Positions 1-10,085 of a stretch of 64,000 nucleotides of DNA are shown piece by piece. Each line of letters opens with the position of its first letter. Position 1 is the stretch's first letter. The stretch comes from Mactra quadrangularis (lineage: Eukaryota > Mollusca > Bivalvia > Venerida > Mactridae), in assembly GCA_025267735.1 (NCBI GenBank), contig CM046309.1, positions 55,620,319-55,684,318 of the forward strand, read 5' to 3'. Both the position numbers and the translations under genes were made by a program. The notes beneath the pieces are model-generated. The model was not told where the DNA came from. It worked only from the letters and a program-made list of their open reading frames with translations, and did no database searches.

Positions 1-75
1 ACATACTGTATTACTTCCCTTTGATCTATATTAATAAACTTAGTAAGTAATGTTTATTTGAAAGATACAAGTTAA

Positions 76-152
76 TAGTGGCCACATTTGAATTACATAT
101 GCAGGTTAATATAATATATTAACCTGCGTATGTTATTCAAATGTGGCCACTA
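76..152. mobile_element. Short palindromic MITE (mariner-type TA target)
   Basis: A near-perfect palindrome. The left arm beginning GTGGCCACATTTGAAT at 78 is matched by the reverse complement ending at 150, with two mismatches over about 33 bp and a short AT loop (roughly 111-117). A TA dinucleotide sits directly outside each end (76-77 and 151-152), as expected for a Tc1/mariner-type target duplication. It has no coding capacity. A microRNA-like hairpin is the alternative, but the TA flanks favour a MITE. Confidence 0.65.
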
Positions 153-1347
153 AAGATTTAATTTTCTCAAGCTGCAATATTAATGATTATCTAATTCAAT
201 TTATATTTGGATTTTCTTTTTTTGTAAAGTTTTGAATTTTATTGAATTTAAATTGAACTGATCATTTTATTTTCATTTGTTTTCATCTTATGCAGCCTAT
301 TTAACAATTTCAACAATTAGCAACTTGACTTTATTTGATTTTTTAAACTTTTATTCAGATTATGGTCAATATTTGTGTTGTTATTTTTCTTTTATACGGT
401 TTTTATGTACAGTTTGATAATGAACCATCGCTTTCATTTTTGTCATGTGAATTCATTTTTGTTGTTTCTTGAAGCATTTAACACATTCTTACAAAAAGTA
501 ATATACATTTGTACATATCCTTTTTTTAGTGTGGCTAGGATATTTAAATTTACCTAATGAAATATTTACGTGTCAGTGCAAAACTAGTCTAACTTCATGT
601 AAATAAACGAGAAAGTAAACTTGTTTTTGCACTGATCCAGCAATATTTTCTTGCATTTTATGCTGTTATCATTTACTATTCATTATAGACTTACTCCAGG
701 GCTCAGGTGCTGTGTTTTTCCATGTTTTTTAAAAAAAAAAAATTTTTGTTACACATTTTTATAATGGAATTTTGTAGAATTAAAAACTTTTTTTGTACTT
801 ATGGCAAAAACCTGTGAATTGTCTTTATTATAATACTTACATGGGAAAACCCATCATTTGAGTTCTGGATATTGTCTATTGAAAATTCGTTCTAGAATAA
901 TGTTCTTGTTGAGTTGTACAAGCATCAATCTTAAGTCTTGGATTTTGGGATAGATTATGAGACTGCAAGGTTTGTGGAACCTGGATATACTGGAAGTTGG
1001 TTGTGAGCCCAAGCCCCGGACGTACCGTTGATGTCACTAAGCAAGGTTGGGTGGAGTGTCGTCTGATTAGAGGGGTCATACTTAATGTTCCTGATATCTT
1101 GTATTGGCTGGTAAATTTAGAACCTTTGATCTGGACAGTGTTGGTGGGGTTTGTAGGGATGGTAGGGAGTTGTGTGTATGGGGGGATGGAAGGGTAGGTG
1201 TGTATGGGATGGTTGGGCTGATTCATGTTGTGGGTGGGGTGATAAATGGTGTTATCTGAAAGTATCTGAGAATGGCTGGTGGGTATTCCATGATTTTATG
1301 CTATCAGGAGTTTGTTATGTTGTACAGTGAGTTGAATACAAAGAGTG
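153..1347. other. AT-rich non-coding stretch
   Basis: I see no gene here. The sequence is AT-rich and intron-like, with a homopolymer A run near 730-742. A locally GC-richer patch (about 990-1240) gives short overlapping open frames on both strands (66 and 116 codons). They lack recognisable motifs and look like chance or repeat-derived frames. Confidence 0.5.
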
Positions 1348-2404
1348 ACTGTACAAGGGATGATCCAAAATTAGTTAGAAGTTTCATAGTCCATGTGTTT
1401 ATTTGAATGTACAACTCAGTTCAGTACTTAGTTTGTACAGAAACAAATACTTGTTAATTGAAAATAAGCTCATTAACTTCATTAGTTGTGGTACTGTAAT
1501 TAATGGACTTTCATATCTTCCTGGGCTGTGTAAAGCCAGTCAAGATATGATGCGACTCAGATCATGATACAATGCAGTAGTCGTGATACAATATTGTTTC
1601 ATGATATAAGTTAACAATATTGAACTTGCCCTTAATAGACTTTTGTATTGGTTATGGGATAAACTTGACAAACCAGTGAATCTTAGAATAAATCTTTTAG
1701 GTTTAAAGAGAAAACTCAATACATGGTTCACAAAGTCGGCTGAGCCTGACATCCAGTTGTAAACAAATATGCGTCAACGGCAATTTCAACCTTGTAATAT
1801 TGTTTATAAAAACATGTTTTTCTTGAGACTTTACCTTCAGTCTGTCGGCATAATTGGAACATTTGAGTGTTTTTGCTTTATTATAGATATTGGTATATAT
1901 ATTTGAAAGCATGCAGCATGCTACAATTACTTGAATAACAATTGAATTGGCCTGTATTTGACTTAATGCTCTTAAAGCTTAGAAATTGAACATCTCTATG
2001 AAGAAAATGTGTAATTGTTAGAGTTTCTATGGTTGACTAGCCTCACTGTTGGATTCATTAAGGATGGGCCATACAGTTTGTGTCAAGTCTGTTGCTTTGA
2101 ATATTTGAAGAGAAAACTCTTTGAACACCCCTTACCAAATCATTTCTGTCTAATGTGACTTCCTATTCTCATATTGTCGCTGTTGAGTCAAATCCTCTTA
2201 ACTTTACCATTTGGAATTGAAGTTACGAGTTTTGACTCAACAATGACTATATGACTGTGTTCATGTTAAACATGTATGATATTGGTGTACATGCCATCAC
2301 CACTTGTGATAAGATCATACTCATGTATTATCTTAAATGCATTCTCTTCTTAGTGTCACATAAATTTTGTAGTTCTGATAATTTTGGATCATCCCTTGTA
2401 CAGT
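1348..2404. mobile_element. Non-autonomous DNA transposon with 20-bp TIRs
   Basis: The segment starting CAAGGGATGATCCAAAAT at 1354 reappears inverted, ending at 2398. Both copies are bordered by TA (1352-1353 and 2399-2400), and the match runs a further 4 bp outward (ACTG/CAGT). The enclosed ~1.05 kb is AT-rich, has an internal imperfect inverted repeat around GTTGAGTCAAA (2183) and TTTGACTCAAC (2234), and contains no transposase frame. TA target plus matched ends points to a mariner-like non-autonomous element. Confidence 0.6.
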
Positions 2405-3674
2405 ATATCTATACGGAGTGTTAAAGTTTCATGACAAGTGTTTTTTTTGTCATTTATTGACAATTTGTTCTGATCTCTTGGTCAGTTTCTGTAGTCACTC
2501 ATTTCGAAATGTATTTGGCATAATATACCATTCTCAGAATGACGTACGGTTGTCTTACAGCAGTCTCACAACTGTCTTGCGACTCCAAAAATCGCATAGA
2601 GATCGCAAGAAAAATAAACATGTTGAAAATTTGACTTGCGAAGTCTACGACATTGCGATCACCTGAAAAAAATGCACGACAGTCTTGAGGTGTTCGTACC
2701 AAGTTCTGTGATTTTTCATAAAATGTTGTTGTACGGCTGCCGCAAGCGTGATGTGAAATACCGTAGGCTTTACCGGGTACTTGTTTTTAAACTTGTGGGA
2801 CACTCTTAGTACTTGAAGCTTTTTACCCTCAGTATTATTGATTATAATAAATTTGTCAATAGAAAACTTAATAGACTAAATATAAATAATTTTAACTTAA
2901 TTATGATTCTGACTTGATTGAAATTTTGGTTTGCTATTTTACAATGGTTGTCCTATTAAGTATAACTATTAAAGTAAAATAATTTATAATTTCTCTTTAT
3001 TTCAAAGAACATATTAATGTGCAAAATAATACTTACATACCATATCAAGTCATCCTTGATGATTATGGTTTTGTTGTAGGCCTACAGTGTGTCTGTATTA
3101 ATCAGTTGTGTCAACATGAACTGATAGGTCCGTCTGATGTTTGAACCCACCCTTTTATGGGGAAGCACTTGTTAATTCATTTTCAAAGTATATAAATTGG
3201 GTTTGATTAATTTCGGTTTGAATTGGATTCATGGATTTAACATTAACTTTTATTTGTTTAATAAAGAGTTATGAACTTCATTGTTAATTTCTCTGCATGA
3301 AAACCACAGTCTTGCTTTTAAAAGTAATTTGACTTGAACGTTAGAAAATTGTACAGCAATTGGCCTCGTTGTAAGATTGTTAGAATCATAGATAGCAATG
3401 CTTGTCTGCACCTATCAATTCTTAACCACAGGTTACAGGAACAAAATTTTTACCATATTCATGCATTATGTAGAATGTAATGAATAAGTTAGGTAAACAT
3501 TATACCTGGCACCTGTGAATGAATTTTTGTTATTCTGAAGTTTGCTTTGAAATGCTGGATCAGACTTTTGTATTGATGTGGAGTGATACATGTGTCTCTG
3601 ATTTACTACACAGTTTATTTTTATGCGATAAAAGTATGTAGTTCTGTCAATCAACTGACACGTCTTTGTTTCAG
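2405..3674. other. Non-coding stretch, intron-like
   Basis: No gene is recognised. Around 2540-2700 there is a locally palindromic, CpG-containing patch with repeated CGCAAG/CTTGCG and GTCTTGCGAC-like words, probably an old repeat. The rest is AT-rich without structure that I can see. Confidence 0.4.
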
Positions 3675-3732
3675 TTTCAGTGACAAGTATAAGCGTATGA
3701 ATGGGCGGAGAGAAATCTCGTTAATACCCTAA
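3675..3732 (+). CDS. Possible 3'-terminal coding exon (unidentified gene)
   Basis: A pyrimidine-rich run ending GTCTTTGTTTCAG (3674) looks like a 3' splice site. The sequence after it, read from the second base, gives an 18-residue basic tail (FSDKYKRMNGRREISLIP) and then TAA at 3730-3732. A second CAG six bases downstream (3680) would use the same phase and drop the residues FS. A poly(A) signal follows 31 bases after the stop. I do not recognise the protein and see no upstream exons, so it could equally be a chance frame. Confidence 0.35.
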
Positions 3733-3762
3733 GCAGTAGTATTTGTCAGTTATACTGGATAG

Positions 3763-3768
3763 AATAAA
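3763..3768 (+). promoter_or_regulatory. Poly(A) signal candidate AATAAA
   Basis: AATAAA lies 31 bases after the stop of the possible terminal exon at 3675-3732 and is followed by a T-rich stretch (about 3779-3790). In such AT-rich DNA the hexamer is common, so it only supports the exon weakly. Confidence 0.3.
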
Positions 3769-3939
3769 CACTTTGCAGGTATTTTTTGCCCTGCTCGTTG
3801 CATACTCGAATCTAATGTGTAAGGAATAATCATTAGAATGGATTTGTTAGGTTTCAATGTACAAGGAAGTCTTTCAATATTGCAATACTTTGAGTTGATT
3901 TCATCATATGTGATGTTAAGAATAGTTTTCCAAGTTGGA

Positions 3940-4612
3940 TTGGGTGCTAGGTATCTAAGAAACTCTTCAATTGGGTTTGGAAGCCGATAAATGGGTGGGG
4001 TGCTTGATATCTTAAAAACTCTTCAATTGGGTTTGAAAGAGGAGAGATGGATGGGGTGCTAGGTATCTAAGAAACTCTTGAATTGGATTGTGGACGTGGA
4101 GAGATGGGCAGGGCCCTTGGTATCTAAGAAACACTTCAATTGGGCTTGGACTAGGTGAGATGGGTTGGGTACTGTGTATCTAGGAAACACTTCAATCGGG
4201 TTCGAACGTGTTAGAACGAGAAGTGATGGGTTAAGTGCCTGGTATCTAAGAAACACTTCAATTGGGCTTGGACTAGGAGAGATTGGTTGGGTACTGTGTA
4301 TCTAGGAAACACTTCAATCGGGTTCGAACGTGTTAGAACGAGAAGTGATGGGTTAAGTGCCAGGTATCTAAGAAACATTTCAATTGGGCTTGAACTAGGA
4401 GAGATTGGTTTGGTACTGTGTATCTAGGAAACACTTCAATCGGGTTCGAACGTGTTAGAACGAGAAGTGATGGGTTAAGTGCCAGGTATCTAAGAAACAT
4501 TTCAATTGGGCTTGGACGAGGGGAGATGGGTGGCATGTTAGGCATCTTAGAATCTCTTCAATTTGGTTTGGAGAAAGAAAGATGGATGGGGTGTTTTGAT
4601 ATCTACGAAACT
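3940..4612. repeat. Minisatellite, ~60-bp unit with a ~120-bp dimer
   Basis: About eleven copies of a ~60-bp unit carry the landmark words AAACTCTTCAATTGGG or AAACACTTCAATCGGG and GGTATCTAAGAAAC. In 4150-4520 the units alternate as dimers: a CAATTGGGCTTGGA unit followed by a CAATCGGGTTCGAACG unit, repeated three times almost identically, which shows a more recent dimer expansion inside an older monomer array. Open frames of 65-70 codons here are repeat by-products. Confidence 0.85.
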
Positions 4613-4951
4613 ATTTAAAACTGCATCATGACACAACTGTCTATTTTGCTAGTTTGTATAAATTTAGCTCATATTTTTCATGTATGTTGAAGTCTCAATC
4701 AATGATCTTACAAAATTTATTGGGAAAAACCCATAAAATTTATCAAAATCAATTAAAAACTAACACTACTAGCTGTAAACATTTTGGGTGCATAGTAACT
4801 GTTGTCTAACGGTCATATATTTATTTACTTCAACACCGGTAGTTTCAAAAAAGCGTCTAAGTATGTCCGAGATTATTCGCAGTGAATGGCCGAAGAGGTC
4901 CGAATGTATCGTTACGGAACGTTTTGTAACATTCGCGGTAACTGAACAGAT

Positions 4952-5758
4952 TTTGAGTATTTTCAATACACTCAGTTACTTTCAAGATTTCATTGGTCAA
5001 GTGGTCTAAGATGCTGGATCATGATCTTTTGATCCTTCTCTGCTGTGTGTTTGATATAGACCGAATCATTCAGTTTTTTTGTGATAGGATTGTTTGCTTA
5101 GGTTTCAGGTTTGTTTTTTTCCAAAATATATTTTATCAGCCTCCTTTTTTTGCATACTAAACAAGGTCATTTTACCTCATTTGATATGTTGGAGTGGTAA
5201 TGTGGGCATTGATTGCTCATAGACATTGGATTGTCTATGGTTTTGCCTCTTACTTTCTGATAGCTACCTTTATATCTTTTGAGAGGAGCACAGTTTTTTA
5301 TGTGTAGTTATATAAATAGCATTTGCTTTAGTTTTTTTGCATTTTATTTTTTTCAACTTATGTGGAATCAAATCTAAGGTCAAAATACCCCATTCGATAT
5401 GTTGGAGTGGTAACGTGGGCATTGATTGTACATAGACGTTGAATTGTCTATGGTTTTGCCTCTTACTTTCTGATAGCTACCTGTATATCTTTTGGGAAGT
5501 GCAAAGTTTTTTTTGCCAGGAAGCTGCATTTAGTTAGGATATTTCATTTTGTATTATTAGGTAGAAGTCAAACTTTAAGATTCCACATATTTTCCTTTAT
5601 TCTTTTTTCTTGATATTATTTAGTTTTAAATTTCATGGCTGGTATGTTAGAAGCATCAAACTCATTGCAGAGAAAGACCAAAAGATCATTATCCAGCATC
5701 TTAGATCACTTGACCAATGAAATCTTGAAAGTAACTGAGTGTATTGAAAATACTCAAA
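4952..5758. mobile_element. Fold-back element with ~92-bp inverted arms
   Basis: The arm 4952-5044 (landmarks TTTGAGTATTTTCAATACAC and GATGCTGGATCATGATC) is found inverted at 5668-5758 with few mismatches. The spacer between the arms holds a direct duplication (see 5166-5514). There is no coding capacity. I read it as a fold-back type non-autonomous transposon. No clear target duplication was found, so the true ends may lie slightly outside. Confidence 0.6.
5166..5514. repeat. Direct duplication (~135 bp x2) inside the fold-back element
   Basis: The block 5166-5300 and the block 5379-5514 share long words such as GATATGTTGGAGTGGTAA, TCTATGGTTTTGCCTCTT and TTTCTGATAGCTACCT, with scattered substitutions. 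Both lie between the inverted arms, so the element carries an internal direct repeat. Confidence 0.7.
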
Positions 5759-7438
5759 CTTGGCACAGAGTTTGAGACCTGGTCAAGAGTTCATGTGATA
5801 GTTCATAGTTGACATTTTATGCTGGAGACAACTTGGTCAGATTTCATATTTGTTTAAGTTTATATTGCATATTGAATTTATAAAATTTGACCTAACCATT
5901 ACTATATTTAATTAAATTTATCTGAAATCTATAAACAGTCTCAAAGAGACAATCATTCTTCCACATGTGGGGGAAGCATTGTGATGGAAGATTCTAGCTT
6001 GTTATAGAAATGGTTGATGTTGCTTACTAAGTAAATTACCGTATTTTTTGTCAAATATATATCCTTTTATACCTTTTCTATAGAAAGAGGTCCAGGAAAA
6101 TATAGTGCAGGAACTTAAATCCCAGCAATTTTATGCATACTTTTAAGTTGAATGTGTTTCCTCTGTTAGATTTCAAAATCAAACCACTTGTTAAATAATT
6201 TGACAAAATTAAGTAAGACTTTGTTTCAATTATTTAATACCTTACAGTTCATACTGTTGATTGTTGAAATTAGGCATCAGGATTTAAAATACATTTTAGT
6301 GAAATATTCACTGTAAAAGTCAGACATTTATACATTATGAATGTGAGTAATTCTGAACTCTTCTGTAATAGTTATAAAGTTCATTTACTAAGGTGATTAC
6401 TATGATATTGTTTGTAATTGACTTCTTCCATTGTTCTGTACACTTGGAAATTGTAGATGTTGGTGCAATATGTCGGCTCGGGTCTCTAGTTCCATGAAAC
6501 TCTAATTTATATATAATGTATGATTTAGAGTATCATCTAGCTAGTGACCTGTCCGTGTAGGTTCAAGCACTGGTATAGGGTGCAACTTATATAACTTACG
6601 ACAACACCTCATGGATTTCAAATAGTGTACAGCAGGTCTTATGCTTCCAAAGAAGGTATATTTCTGGTCAGCAATGGCTTGGAGTTCACAAATTACAGTG
6701 CAACATATTGTTGTATGTAAGAGCGGGATTCTGTTTTGTCATTTACTTACAAAGTCATGGTATGATACTGTATTAACTCTAGTTATATATAAACCTGATA
6801 CATTATAGCAGAATATTGTTTGATAATACTCATTTTTACCAAAATTGTCTTAATGGCAATATTGTTTCTTTTTTGTAAATTTTAAAAATCAAAGCACTGG
6901 CTAAATTATTATTACAACTGTTAAAGAAGAAAAGTTTTTGTATCAAACTTTTAACTAATTTTCTTTTTGTCTTTACAATTTAATTGATTTTTGATAAATT
7001 AAATACTCTGTTTCACATGAAGAAAAAGAGAACAGATTTATGTACTGACTGACCAGTCTTGTAAAGAAAACATTGAATAACTTGTTAGTAAAAACAAAGT
7101 GTGCTTTCTTACTTTAAACCCATGAAAATCATGATTTACATTAAAACCAGATTAATAAATTACTACTGATTCAATGTTTTTATAAAAGAGTATAGTGACA
7201 TTCTTTAAATACAGTAAGCACTCTATAGTATGACCCATACTTTTGTTGTAATTTTTGTAATTAATTTATCAATTAACATGTAACTAAGAAGTCATGCAAT
7301 CAATGCCATCACTTGAGTTTCAAAATTGTTTAACCTGTATTTACAATACAAAAAAGTAGGCTGCATGTGAATAAATGGCGTAGGTTTCTATAATTTCTTT
7401 TGGTCACTTCTTTGAGTACACTTGTAAGTTGTACAGTG
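5759..7438. other. AT-rich non-coding stretch
   Basis: I find no gene, RNA or mobile-element signature here. Open frames are short and the sequence looks like intron or intergenic DNA. Confidence 0.5.
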
Positions 7439-8328
7439 TACCAAATTTGTCATAGTCTTTACTCTGAGTGCACTAAATGTGCATCCCCCCAGTATACCAA
7501 ATTTGTCATAGTCTTTACTCTGAGTGCACTAAATGTGCATCCCCCAGGGTACCAAATTTGTCATATTCTTTACTCTGAGTGCACTAAATGTGCATCCTCC
7601 CAGTGTACCAAATTTGTCATAGTCTTTACTCTGAGTGCACTAAATGTGCATCCTCCCAGTGTACCAAATTTGTCATAGTCTTTAATCTGAATGCACTAAA
7701 TGTGCATCCCCCCAGTGTACCAAATTTGTCGTAGTCTTTAATCTGAATGCACTAAATGTGCATCCCCTCCAGTGTACCAAATTTGTCATATTCTTTACTC
7801 TGAGTGCACTAAATGTGCATCCTCCCAGTGTACCAAATTTGTCATAGTCTTTACTCTGAGTGCACTAAATGTGCATCCTCCCAGTGTACCAAATTTGTCA
7901 TAGTCTTTAATCTGAATGCACTAAATGTGCATCACCTCAGTGTACCAAATATGTCATATTCTTTACTTTGAGTGCACTAAATGTGCATCCCCCAGTGTAC
8001 TAAATTTGTCATATTCTTTACTCTGAGTGCACTAAATGTACATCCCCTCAGTGTACCAAATTTGTCATATTCTTTACTCTGAGTGCACTAAATGTACATC
8101 CCCCAGTGTACTAAATTTGTCATATTCTTTACTCTGAGTGCACTAAATGTACATCCCCTCAGTGTACCAAATTTGTCATATTCTTTACTCTGAGTGCACT
8201 AAATGTGCATCCTCCCAGTGTACCAAATTTGTCATAGTTTTTACTCTGAGTGCACTAAATGTGGATCCCCCCAGTGTACCAAATTTGTCATAGTCTTTAC
8301 TCTGAGTGCACTAAATGTGCACTTCCCC
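7439..8328. repeat. Minisatellite, ~56-bp unit, 16 copies
   Basis: Sixteen consecutive copies carry the words ACCAAATTTGTCATAGTC, TTTACTCTGAGTGCAC and TAAATGTGCATCCCCCCAG. Copies differ by point changes (GTCATAG or GTCATAT; TGTGCATCC or TGTACATCC) and by the length of the C run, which changes the period between 54 and 57 bp. A 92-codon frame at 7400-7678 is a by-product of the repeat. Confidence 0.92.
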
Positions 8329-8639
8329 CTCAATACTTTAATGGCCCTTTAAGTTCTATTGGCAATCAGATGATTATACCTTCTTTGTCTGATTGAAGAT
8401 TTATACTTTATATACCAAGTGATAGAAGTTACAGAAAGAAAATAAATGATGGTCATACATATATATTTAAATGTAAAAAAACAACATAATTTTCGTATTA
8501 TTGTCAGCTTAGTTTTTCCAACTTTGATTTATGATATTTGGGAAATTAGAAAATAAATAATTTTGAAAAATGTATTTATACATTATACATGTGAATAGCA
8601 CTAATCATGCTTGATGACAATGCTCCAAAATATATCAAA

Positions 8640-8824
8640 TAGAATAGAAATAAGAAAGAAAGAAAGAAAAAAAAATATACAGTAAAAATATAAATGATCC
8701 AAGCAAGTATAAGAAGAAAAAAAAGATGGATCATTGATAATATACAATAATATATAGAAAAAATACAAATGATCCAAGCAAGTAAAAGAAAATAAAAAAA
8801 GATGGATCATTGATGATATACAAT
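8640..8824. repeat. Tandem duplication (~75 bp x2), each with an inverted 9-mer
   Basis: Two neighbouring A-rich copies share AATGATCCAAGCAAGTA and AAGATGGATCATTGAT. Within each copy AATGATCCA pairs with TGGATCATT across an A-rich loop. Confidence 0.7.
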
Positions 8825-8861
8825 TGAAACTACAATATTATATACCAGATAACCTGGTAAA

Positions 8862-9188
8862 AGATCTACAATCCCAGCAATCTAGTGAAGGACCCAGTTA
8901 TTTCTGGGGGGATAGCTAGATCGGAAGATGTCATAATATACCTGATAAACTGGTACATGTAAAACATCTACAATCTGAGCAATCTAGTGAAGGACCCAGT
9001 TAATACTGGGGGGATAGCTAGATCGGAAGAAGATCGTAAAAGATCTACAATCCGAGCAATCTAGTGAAGGACCCAGTTAATTCTGGGGGGATAGCTAGAT
9101 CGGAAGAAGATCGTAAACGATCTACAATCCGAGCAATCTAGTGAAGGACCCAGTTAATTCTGGGGGGATAGCTAGATCGGAAGATGTC
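8862..9188. repeat. Four-copy repeat with a conserved ~60-bp GC-richer core
   Basis: Four copies of a core (words AGCAATCTAGTGAAGGACC and GGGGGGATAGCTAGATCGG) begin near 8871, 8968, 9047 and 9127. The core is nearly invariant, while the linkers differ: long linkers with GATAAACTGGTA-like text after copy 1, and short linkers containing GATCGTAAA(A/C)GATC in copies 2-4. The core is conspicuously GC-richer than its surroundings. Function unknown. Confidence 0.85.
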
Positions 9189-9189
9189 A

Positions 9190-9417
9190 TTGTATTGAGT
9201 ATTGTTTAGATGTTAGTTACATTTATAATGTTCTTTCTCAAATTCAAATTAAATCTTATTAAATAATTATTTAAGTATACTTGCTATAAATATGTACTTA
9301 TGTACATTGTATTTGTAAATCAGAGCTGACTGAAATTTTTACAATGTATTATCATTGTAACAAATACTTAATTATGTTGTTTTATTCATTAAAGTGTATG
9401 TATTGTCTTTTGTTGAA
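9190..9417. other. AT-rich spacer
   Basis: Short non-coding spacer between two repeat blocks. Nothing recognised. Confidence 0.4.
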
Positions 9418-10085
9418 GGTTAATCTCTGTGAGTTGGTTTGGTAAACCACACTCCATGGTCCTATATATGATAACAAATATTCCCATGAAATTACACTTA
9501 ACCATAGTCATATGTTTGCTATGGTTTGTACTGTAGATAGAGGTTATTAAAATAAGATTTATTTGTCAATCATGTTGAAGGTTATTCTAGGAGAGATGGT
9601 TAGTCTCTGTGAGTTGGTTTGGTAAACCATACTCCATGGTCCTATATATAATAACAAATATTCCCATGAAACTACACTTAACCATAGTCATATGTTTGCT
9701 ATGGTTTGTACTGTAGATAGAGGTTATTGAAATAAGATTTATTTGTCAATCATGTTGAAGGTTATTCTAGGAGAGATGGTTAGGTGAACCACACACCACA
9801 GTCCAATATATGATAACAAGGTTAAGTGACCCACCCTCCATGGCCCAGTATATGAGAACAAGGTTAGGTGAACCACACCCACATGGTCCAGTATATGATA
9901 ACAAGCATTCCCATGTAACTCAACCATAGTCACATGTTTGATTTGGTTTGAATGGTTATTTTTAGAGAGCTGGTTAGGTGAACCACATGCCACAGTCCAG
10001 TATATGATAACAAGCATTCCCATGTGGCTAAACTTAACCATAAGCACAATGTTTACTAAGTTTTGTATTGTAGATATAGGTTTAT
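9418..10085. repeat. 181-bp tandem duplication with degenerate partial copies
   Basis: 9418-9597 and 9598-9778 are near-identical, sharing GTTGGTTTGGTAAACCA, CATGGTCCTATATATGAT and TAACCATAGTCATATG. From 9779 to 10085 shorter diverged pieces follow, each with GGTTAGGTGAACCACA and CAGTATATGATAACAAG. The words GGTAAACC and GGTTTACC-like segments make the units locally palindromic. Confidence 0.8.

Noticed and set aside
997..1226. Overlapping frames of 66 and 116 codons
   Set aside because: Low-complexity (Gly/Val or Pro/Thr-rich) readings of a G-rich stretch on opposite strands; no motif or splice context.
7400..7678. 92-codon plus-strand frame with repeated CHSLYSECTKCASP-like segments
   Set aside because: Arises from the 56-bp minisatellite; later units break the frame and no start or splice context exists.
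7439..8328. CRISPR-like look of regularly spaced repeats
   Set aside because: Units are contiguous with no unique spacers, and the window is eukaryotic.
8862..9188. Satellite-encoded hammerhead ribozyme
   Set aside because: The conserved CTGATGA and GAAA core elements are not present in the repeated unit.
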